A stretch of DNA of 6,650 nucleotides from Actinomycetes bacterium (GTDB lineage Bacteria > Planctomycetota > Phycisphaerae > JAACET01): contig DAOVKO010000119.1 in the NCBI GenBank assembly GCA_030631725.1, forward strand, positions 1 to 6,650, read 5' to 3'. The notes beneath the pieces were generated by a model. The model was not told where the DNA came from and did not search any database. It saw only the letters and a list, made by a program, of their open reading frames with translations. The position numbers were made by a program, and so were the translations under genes. This document shows, one piece after another, positions 1 to 4,836 of this stretch (the stretch's first letter is position 1; each line of letters opens with the position of its first letter).

Positions 1-1
1 C

Positions 2-3000
2 CCTCCGGATCTTCGCCCTTTGGTTTTGCTCGAAAGCGGTAATTTCGCCACCAGTGACTTGAACGACCTTTATCGCCGCATTATTAACCGCAACAACAGG
101 CTCAAAAAGCTCCTGGACCTCAATGCTCCCGAGGTTATTATCCGCAACGAAAAGCGAATGCTTCAGCAGGCCGTCGACGCCCTGTTCGACAACAGTCGTT
201 GTCGCCGGCCGGTGGTTGGCTCCTCCAATCGACCGTTGAAGTCACTGACCGATATGATCAAGGGCAAGCAGGGACGCTTCCGCGAAAACCTCCTGGGCAA
301 ACGCGTTGACTACTCTGCCCGTTCAGTCATTGTGGTCGGCCCGGAACTGAAGTTATACGAGTGCGGCCTGCCCAAAAAAATCGCCCTCGAGTTGTATCAG
401 CCCTTCATTATCCGTTTGCTGAAGGAACGAGGTTTGGCTGACACCATCAAGTCCGCCAAAAAAATGCTCGAACGCAAGGATGAGGAGGTCTGGGACATCC
501 TTGAGGAGGTGATTACTCAGCATCCCGTGCTGCTCAACCGTGCCCCCACTCTCCACCGTATGGGCATCCAGGCCTTTCAGCCGGTCTTGATTGAAGGCAA
601 CGCCATTGAAATCCATCCCTTGGTCTGCAGGGGTTTTAATGCCGACTTTGACGGCGACCAGATGGCCGTCCATCTGCCTCTGAGCATCGAGGCCCAGGTA
701 GAAGCCCACGTCCTGATGATGTCCGTGTACAACATCTTTTCACCTTCCAACGGTGAGCCCATCGTTTCTCCGAGTCAGGACATCATTCTGGGCGTTTATT
801 TCCTTACTTGTTCGCATCCTTCGGACTTCGGCAAAGGCCAACTCTTCCCCTCGGTGAACCAGGCCATTACTGCTTATGAGCTGGGCAGGGTCAGTATCCA
901 CGCTGAGATTATTCTACAGTTGCCTCCCGGCCAGGCCGTTGTTACCGAGGACGGCACCGAGCCCAATTCCGCAAAGATAACCACCACCGTAGGCCGCTGT
1001 ATCTTTAACGACATCCTGCCTGAAGGAATGCCTTTCTACAACTATCCTCTCGGCCAGGGCGGCGTCAGTCGCGTGGTCAGTGATTGTCACCAGGCTCTGG
1101 GACGCGCTGCCACCATTGATCTGCTCGACCGTATTAAGGACATCGGTTTCCGCTGGAGCACCCGGGCCGGACTGAGCATCGCCATAACCGACTTGAGCGT
1201 CCCCGCCGAAAAGCCCCAGATCATTGCCCAGGCCCAGAAGCAGGTCGACAGAATTGAGCAGGGATTTCGCCGAGGTGTCATTACCGAGGGCGAACGCCAC
1301 AATCAGATCTTGGACGTCTGGGTACGGGCTCGCGAGGAAGTTACCGCCGCCATGATGGAACAGTTGAAAAACGACGTTCGTGATGGCCGGCCATATCTCA
1401 ATCCCATTTACCTGATGAGTGGTTCGGGGGCCAGAGGGTCCGTCGATCAGATCCGCCAGTTGGCCGGCATGAGGGGCCTTATGTCCAAGCCTTCCGGAGA
1501 GATCATCGAAACCCCCATTCGCTCCAATTTCCGAGAGGGCCTCTCAGTCCTCGATTACTTCAGTTCCACTCATGGGGCCCGAAAAGGTTTGGCCGACACC
1601 GCGCTGAAAACTGCCGATTCCGGATATTTGACCCGCAAACTTGCCGATGTCGCTCAGAATGTCGTCATTAGCCAGCTCGATTGCGGTACGGTCAACGGCT
1701 TGAGCAAGAGCGCCTTGTACAAGGGTGACGAGTTGGAAGTCCCCTTGAGAACCTCCATTGTTGGTCGCGTGGCACGAGATACTATCGTCAACCCCGTCAC
1801 CGACCAGGTCGTGGTTGCTGAGAACGAGATTATTACCAAGCCCATCGCCGAGCAGATTGAGCAGTTGGGTTTGGAGTCTATTCGCGTTCGTTCCTCGTTG
1901 ACTTGCGAGTCCCCCGTTGGTATTTGCGCCACCTGTTACGGCGTGGATTTGTCCACCGGTCGCTTGGTCGAGGAAGGCTTGGCTGTAGGAATCATGGCCG
2001 CTCAATCCATTGGCGAGCCCGGAACCCAACTCACCATGCGCACCTTCCATACCGGTGGTGTGGCCAGCCGAGAGCTTGTTACCTCCGAGGTGCGCAGTAC
2101 ACAGGAAGGAACCGTCAAGTTTGGTGACCTTAATCCTATGCCCACCACCGACCAGGAAGGAGATAAAGTCTTGGTCGTCCTTAAGCACAATGGCGAGATC
2201 GCCATCGTCGACGCCAAGGACCGTGAGCTCGAGTCTTACGGCGTTCCTTACGGGGCCTATTTGAGGGTCAAAGACGGAAAGAAGATTAAAGCTCGCACCC
2301 GCCTGGCCACCTGGGACCCACACCGTGTTTCCATCTTGGCCGAGGCCGGCGGCATCGTCCGTTTTGAGGACATTGAGGAAGGAGAAACCGTCAGGATTGA
2401 GGCCGACCGCAAGGGTGTGCCCGGACGTATGGTCGTCGTCGAGCACAAGGGAGAGAAGCATCCTCGAATCATCATTGAGGACCAGCAAGGCCAGATTCAA
2501 AGTTTTCATTACTTGCCGGCCAAGGCCCGAATCGAAGTCGAGGAGGGACAGCAGCTTCAGCCCGGACACTTGTTGGCTCGCCAGCCCCGAGATATCGCTG
2601 GCACTCAGGACATTACCGGTGGCCTGCCGCGGGTCACCGAAATCTTCGAAGCCCGCAAGCCAAAGGACCCTACCGTTTTGGCCGAGATCTCCGGAAATGT
2701 CGAAATTCGTTCCGACAAACGACGCGGAAAGATGACCATCATCATTCGCTCGGCCAGTGGCATGGAAAAGGAGCACCACGTTGCCCACAACAAGCACCTC
2801 CAGGTTCACACCGGTGACTACGTCGAGGCCGGAACCGCCCTGACCGATGGCCCGCGTGTCCCCCACGATATCTTGAGAATCCAGGGCGAAGACGCACTCC
2901 AGCAGTACCTCTTGAGGGAGGTACAGAACGTTTATCGAAGCCAGAACGTCAAGATTAACGATAAACACCCCGAGATTATTTTGGCCCAGATGCTTCGCAA

Positions 3001-3538
3001 GGTCAAAATTGAATCTGTCGGTGACTCCTCCTTCTTGCCCGGCGCTGAGATCGACAGGTTCCGCTTCCGCTTCGAAAATGAGCGTTTAGCCAAAAGTGTC
3101 AAAATTGTCGAGCCCGGCGACAGTCAGCTCCAGGCCGGACAGATCATTTTGGCCAGCGAGTTGAACCAGATCAATCAAACCCTTGCCGAGAAAGATCACC
3201 AGCCGGCCAAGGGACGCAAGGCCAAACCCGCCACCGCGACCGCCCTTTTGCTGGGTATTACCAAGGCCTCCTTACGCAGTGAGTCTTTTGTCTCGGCCGC
3301 GAGTTTCCAGGAGACTACCCGCGTGCTCACCGAAGCTGCCCTGGCCGGCAGAGAGGACCCCTTGCGGGGCCTAAAGGAAAATGTTATCATGGGACATCTC
3401 ATCCCGGCCGGCACTGCTTTCAAGCCTTATCTGAACATGAACGTAAAGCATCTCGCCGAGCCGCCCGAGCCCCTCAAAGTTCAGGTCCCCGAAAAGGCCG
3501 TTGATCAGGCCTTGGCCGATGTCTTTAGCGAGGTCTAA
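2..3538 (+). CDS. rpoC: DNA-directed RNA polymerase subunit beta' (5' truncated)
   Basis: Largest, catalytic subunit of RNA polymerase; it holds the active-site magnesium and synthesises all RNA. The frame is already open at base 2 and reads PPDLRPLV, a conserved RpoC stretch, so the TTG at 20 is not the start and roughly 250 N-terminal residues (clamp, first zinc site) lie outside. Visible landmarks are: the catalytic NADFDGDQMA loop at 638-667, whose three aspartates bind magnesium; the bridge-helix region at about 1430-1640; the second zinc site with Cys codons at 1682, 1904, 1925 and 1934 (last three spaced CX6CX2C); and the trigger loop MAAQSIGEPGTQLTMRTFHTGG at 1994-2059. About 180 residues between the trigger-loop halves (about 2060-2608) match the SI3 insertion type of E. 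coli, including VPYGA and WDPH. The C-terminus keeps LLGITKASL, SFQETTRVLTEAA and GLKENVIMGHLIPAGT. It ends with TAA 15 nt before rpsL, so co-transcription is likely. Confidence 0.98.
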   Translation, partial: PPDLRPLVLLESGNFATSDLNDLYRRIINRNNRLKKLLDLNAPEVIIRNEKRMLQQAVDALFDNSRCRRPVVGSSNRPLKSLTDMIKGKQGRFRENLLGKRVDYSARSVIVVGPELKLYECGLPKKIALELYQPFIIRLLKERGLADTIKSAKKMLERKDEEVWDILEEVITQHPVLLNRAPTLHRMGIQAFQPVLIEGNAIEIHPLVCRGFNADFDGDQMAVHLPLSIEAQVEAHVLMMSVYNIFSPSNGEPIVSPSQDIILGVYFLTCSHPSDFGKGQLFPSVNQAITAYELGRVSIHAEIILQLPPGQAVVTEDGTEPNSAKITTTVGRCIFNDILPEGMPFYNYPLGQGGVSRVVSDCHQALGRAATIDLLDRIKDIGFRWSTRAGLSIAITDLSVPAEKPQIIAQAQKQVDRIEQGFRRGVITEGERHNQILDVWVRAREEVTAAMMEQLKNDVRDGRPYLNPIYLMSGSGARGSVDQIRQLAGMRGLMSKPSGEIIETPIRSNFREGLSVLDYFSSTHGARKGLADTALKTADSGYLTRKLADVAQNVVISQLDCGTVNGLSKSALYKGDELEVPLRTSIVGRVARDTIVNPVTDQVVVAENEIITKPIAEQIEQLGLESIRVRSSLTCESPVGICATCYGVDLSTGRLVEEGLAVGIMAAQSIGEPGTQLTMRTFHTGGVASRELVTSEVRSTQEGTVKFGDLNPMPTTDQEGDKVLVVLKHNGEIAIVDAKDRELESYGVPYGAYLRVKDGKKIKARTRLATWDPHRVSILAEAGGIVRFEDIEEGETVRIEADRKGVPGRMVVVEHKGEKHPRIIIEDQQGQIQSFHYLPAKARIEVEEGQQLQPGHLLARQPRDIAGTQDITGGLPRVTEIFEARKPKDPTVLAEISGNVEIRSDKRRGKMTIIIRSASGMEKEHHVAHNKHLQVHTGDYVEAGTALTDGPRVPHDILRIQGEDALQQYLLREVQNVYRSQNVKINDKHPEIILAQMLRKVKIESVGDSSFLPGAEIDRFRFRFENERLAKSVKIVEPGDSQLQAGQIILASELNQINQTLAEKDHQPAKGRKAKPATATALLLGITKASLRSESFVSAASFQETTRVLTEAALAGREDPLRGLKENVIMGHLIPAGTAFKPYLNMNVKHLAEPPEPLKVQVPEKAVDQALADVFSEV

Positions 3539-3541
3539 CAC

Positions 3542-3545
3542 GGAG
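3542..3545 (+). promoter_or_regulatory. Ribosome binding site of rpsL
   Basis: GGAG lies 8 nt before the ATG at 3554, in the 15-nt gap after the rpoC stop. It fixes the rpsL start and leaves no room for a separate promoter in the gap, so rpsL probably depends on transcription from upstream of or within rpoBC. Confidence 0.85.
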
Positions 3546-3553
3546 TATTCTTT

Positions 3554-3925
3554 ATGCCCACTACCAATCAACTCATCAGACGCTCACGCCGAAAGGTAAC
3601 CTCCAAGAGGAAGACCGTGGACCTGGAGGGATGCCCCCAGCGCCGTGGGGTCTGCCTTAGTGTCCGCACGATGTCTCCCAAGAAGCCCAACTCCGCTTTG
3701 CGCAAGATCGCCCGCGTCCGCCTGACAAATGGTCGCGAGATTACTGCGTATATTCCCGGTGAGGACCACAATCTTCAGGAGCACTCCATCGTTTTGGTCC
3801 GCGGCGGACGCGTTCGCGACCTGCCCGGTGTCCGCTATCACATTGTTCGAGGCGTCCTCGACACCCTTGGCGTCGAGGCAAGAAAGCAGAGTCGCAGTTG
3901 TTATGGAACAAAGAAAGGCAAGTAG
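3554..3925 (+). CDS. rpsL: 30S ribosomal protein S12
   Basis: S12 sits at the decoding centre of the small subunit and affects tRNA selection and accuracy; it is the classical site of streptomycin resistance mutations. The 123-residue product is full length (E. coli 124) and aligns to E. coli without gaps through at least residue 96. It shows LEGCPQRRGVC (24-34), SPKKPNSALRK (41-51, with Lys43 of the streptomycin site), HNLQEHS (72-78) and RGGRVRDLPGVRYH (83-96). Asp89, the residue that is methylthiolated in E. coli, is present. Position 88 is Arg (codon CGC at 3815-3817), where E. coli has Lys. Near the C-terminus the usual SKYG is SCYG. The start is supported by GGAG 8 nt upstream; the stop is TAG. 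The stop codon overlaps the 5' arm of an inverted repeat reaching toward rpsG. Identity is certain; the phenotype of Arg88 is inference. Confidence 0.99.
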   Translation: MPTTNQLIRRSRRKVTSKRKTVDLEGCPQRRGVCLSVRTMSPKKPNSALRKIARVRLTNGREITAYIPGEDHNLQEHSIVLVRGGRVRDLPGVRYHIVRGVLDTLGVEARKQSRSCYGTKKGK

Positions 3926-4052
3926 AAGAAAGGCACAACCCATAGCGTCCTTCGGAAGGGACAAACCAAAGCCCCCGGGCTATACTATTCTGCGAAGCAC
4001 GAGCAAGCCTTTCTTCTTCCTTCTTTCCTTTGTGCCTCTGTGCCTTTCTTCT
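3924..4052 (+). repeat. Perfect 14-bp inverted repeat spanning the rpsL-rpsG gap
   Basis: The left arm agaagaaaggcaca (3924-3937) is the exact reverse complement of the right arm tgtgcctttcttct (4039-4052), with 101 nt between. The left arm includes the last two bases of the rpsL stop codon; the right arm ends 3 nt before the GGAG of rpsG. In RNA this would bring the rpsL stop next to the rpsG start region. Part of the right arm is duplicated at 4007-4018, giving a competing 11-bp partner for the same left arm. Confidence 0.7.
3947..3962 (+). other. Small stem-loop in the rpsL-rpsG gap
   Basis: The 16-nt stretch gtccttcggaagggac folds into a 6-bp stem (one G-U pair) with loop cgga. No T-run follows, so it is not an intrinsic terminator. 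It lies inside the loop of the long 3924-4052 inverted repeat and is compatible with it. Confidence 0.4.
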
Positions 4053-4053
4053 T
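4007..4053 (+). repeat. Direct repeat of gcctttcttctt within a pyrimidine-rich tract
   Basis: The 12-mer gcctttcttctt occurs at 4007-4018 and again at 4042-4053, separated by 23 nt of mostly pyrimidines. Both copies are complementary to agaagaaaggc at 3924-3934. A shorter purine copy, aagaaaggca, occurs at 3911-3920 inside the end of rpsL and again at 3926-3935. The set can form several mutually exclusive stems. Confidence 0.7.
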
Positions 4054-4055
4054 AT

Positions 4056-4059
4056 GGAG
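4056..4059 (+). promoter_or_regulatory. Ribosome binding site of rpsG
   Basis: GGAG lies 6 nt before the ATG at 4066 and decides the start. The in-frame ATG at 4054 overlaps this site and the TTG at 4030 lies in the inverted-repeat region; neither has its own good site. Confidence 0.8.
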
Positions 4060-4065
4060 CATTAC

Positions 4066-4545
4066 ATGGCCTATAAAAAATGGACAGCCTCTGCCGAGCA
4101 GCTCAAGCCCGATCCGCGTTACGCCTCAAAGTTGGCCAGCAAGTTTATAAACTGCCTCATGTGGGACGGACAAAAATCGGTCGCTCAGCGGCTGTTTTAT
4201 CGGGCCTTGGACATCATCAAAGAGCGAGTCAATGACGCTTCCCCCCTGGAGGTCTTCGAGAACGCCATAGCCAACGTCAAACCCAGCATCGAGGTTCGAT
4301 CACGCAGGGTCGGTGGCTCAAACTATCAGGTGCCCATGCAGATTCAGCCTAAACGCCAGCAGGCCTTGGCTTTTCGATGGATTATTCAGGCCGTTCGGGG
4401 CAAATCCGGTCGCCCGACCGCCATGTCCTTAGCTGAGGAGCTCACTGCTGCTTATCGCAAGGAAGGTGCCGCCGTCACCAGTCGCGAGAACATGCACCGC
4501 ATGGCCGAGGCCAACAGGGCATTTGCCCATTTTGCATGGAGATAG
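4066..4545 (+). CDS. rpsG: 30S ribosomal protein S7
   Basis: S7 is a primary 16S rRNA binding protein that nucleates assembly of the 30S head and sits near the mRNA exit and E site. In E. coli it also represses translation of its own operon. The product is 159 residues, a normal length. Landmarks are: the KFINCLMWDGQKSVAQR helix region (26-42); SPLEVFENAIANVKPSIEVRSRRVGG (59-84) leading into the beta-hairpin with YQVPMQIQP (87-95); ALAFRWI (100-106); and the C-terminal GAAVTSRENMHRMAEANRAFAH (134-155). The basic N-terminal segment is typical. The start is ATG 4066, supported by GGAG; a longer in-frame extension upstream is not supported. It follows rpsL after a structured 140-nt gap and precedes fusA by a 283-nt gap. 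A possible pseudoknot begins on the base after its TAG stop. Confidence 0.98.
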   Translation: MAYKKWTASAEQLKPDPRYASKLASKFINCLMWDGQKSVAQRLFYRALDIIKERVNDASPLEVFENAIANVKPSIEVRSRRVGGSNYQVPMQIQPKRQQALAFRWIIQAVRGKSGRPTAMSLAEELTAAYRKEGAAVTSRENMHRMAEANRAFAHFAWR

Positions 4546-4581
4546 CCGGAGTTCCCACGCCTCCCCTCCGGACCCGCGTGG
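4546..4581 (+). other. Possible H-type pseudoknot directly after the rpsG stop
   Basis: Segment ccggag (4546-4551) pairs perfectly with ctccgg (4566-4571). Segment ccacgc (4555-4560), inside that loop, pairs perfectly with gcgtgg (4576-4581) outside it. The two 6-bp stems interleave, with linkers of 3, 5 and 4 nt. They could therefore form together as a pseudoknot or act as two alternative hairpins. No T-run follows. Confidence 0.4.
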
Positions 4582-4646
4582 ACCCAAAAACTTGCTTTGC
4601 GGCCAAGGTTCATGCCCCTTCTGACCGATAACTAATCAAGGCCCGA

Positions 4647-4682
4647 TAGCTTCGAGATTCTAGCTAGTCCGCTTTATCGGAC
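4647..4682 (+). other. Two abutting short hairpins
   Basis: Segment tagct (4647-4651) pairs with agcta (4662-4666), with a 10-nt loop. Immediately after, gtccg (4667-4671) pairs with cggac (4678-4682), with a 6-nt loop. Five-base stems like these are common by chance. They compete with pairing of ccgataa (4625-4631) to ttatcgg (4674-4680). Confidence 0.3.
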
Positions 4683-4710
4683 GCATTTATTTGCAGTGTC
4701 ATTTTGCCAC

Positions 4711-4783
4711 TCGGCTCTCCAGCCAGCCGATGGTCAACCAAAGATGACCACGCCCGCAGGAGTTTCTAACCACTCCGCGGGCG
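4711..4783 (+). other. Three end-to-end hairpins with 8-nt loops upstream of fusA
   Basis: Hairpin A pairs tcggct (4711-4716) with agccga (4725-4730). Hairpin B pairs tggtca (4731-4736) with tgacca (4745-4750). Hairpin C pairs cgcccgc-a-ggagt (4751-4763, the A bulged) with actccgcgggcg (4772-4783), giving 12 bp. No base lies between the hairpins and each loop is exactly 8 nt, so the stems could stack coaxially. Hairpin C is by far the strongest and buries a Shine-Dalgarno-like aggag at 4758-4762. It is followed by aatctatag, not a T-run, so it does not look like an intrinsic terminator. Confidence 0.6.
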
Positions 4784-4836
4784 AATCTATAGCTTATTCG
4801 TCAAACCTTCCTTGTCGATTGGTTTGTGATGCCTGA
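4744..4836 (+). CDS. Possible 30-codon ORF overlapping the fusA start (doubtful)
   Basis: An ATG at 4744 opens a 30-residue frame beginning MTTPAGVSNHSAGE. It runs through hairpin C and ends at TGA 4834-4836, 8 nt inside fusA in another frame. Its only claim is position: translation of it would melt hairpin C and deliver ribosomes to the fusA start, which lacks its own binding site. It has no Shine-Dalgarno sequence and no recognisable family, so it may well be chance. Confidence 0.12.
   Translation: MTTPAGVSNHSAGESIAYSSNLPCRLVCDA

Larger units (their letters stand above)
3926..4065 (+). promoter_or_regulatory. rpsL-rpsG spacer, candidate S7/translational-coupling RNA element
   Basis: This 140-nt gap is much longer than the rpoC-rpsL gap and has no convincing ORF. 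It contains an inverted repeat pairing its first bases with bases just before the rpsG ribosome binding site, a small hairpin at 3947-3962, and an uninterrupted 24-nt pyrimidine run at 4008-4031. In E. coli the rpsL-rpsG spacer is the known S7 repressor target and mediates translational coupling. By position and structure this gap could do the same job, but no sequence match to the E. coli site was established. The regulatory role is inference. Confidence 0.5.
4546..4828 (+). promoter_or_regulatory. Structured rpsG-fusA intergenic region
   Basis: This 283-nt gap has no convincing gene but an unusual density of complementary segments. These are a possible pseudoknot at 4546-4581, two abutting 5-bp hairpins at 4647-4682, and three abutting hairpins at 4711-4783. 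Between them, 4582-4646 and 4683-4710 show only weak pairing. The hexamer ccgata occurs at 4625 and 4643 and its complement tatcgg at 4675, which offers alternative folds. No convincing promoter, terminator T-run or tRNA was found. The likely role is an RNA leader controlling fusA, or a small RNA processed from the operon transcript. Both are inference. Confidence 0.5.

Noticed and set aside
20..22. TTG at 20 as the rpoC start
   Set aside because: The frame continues upstream to base 2 as PPDLRP, a conserved internal RpoC segment, so the gene is cut by the window edge.
1544..2968. Long antisense open frame of 474 codons on the minus strand within rpoC
   Set aside because: It is the mirror of strongly biased rpoC codons. 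The product is low-complexity (L, G, D, N rich) with no family resemblance, while the + strand is unmistakable RpoC.
3981..3986. tatact as a -10 promoter element in the rpsL-rpsG gap
   Set aside because: No acceptable -35 element lies about 17 nt upstream, so a promoter cannot be supported.
4030..4065. N-terminal extension of rpsG from TTG 4030 or ATG 4054
   Set aside because: The extra residues do not resemble S7, and the GGAG at 4056-4059 is correctly spaced only for ATG 4066.
3729..4076. + strand frame of 115 codons overlapping rpsL and its spacer
   Set aside because: It overlaps S12 in another frame and continues into the pyrimidine tract; no family resemblance.
4612..4635. Seven-codon leader peptide ORF (MPLLTDN)
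   Set aside because: It is very short, has no properly spaced ribosome binding site and no run of regulatory codons; expected by chance.
4751..4783. Hairpin C as an intrinsic terminator between rpsG and fusA
   Set aside because: The 12-bp stem is strong, but neither strand has a T-run after it, and fusA follows in the same direction.
4601..4783. A tRNA gene in the rpsG-fusA gap, suggested by ggttcatgcc and a GC-rich stem
   Set aside because: The T-arm does not pair, and there is no matching acceptor, D-arm or anticodon-arm arrangement.
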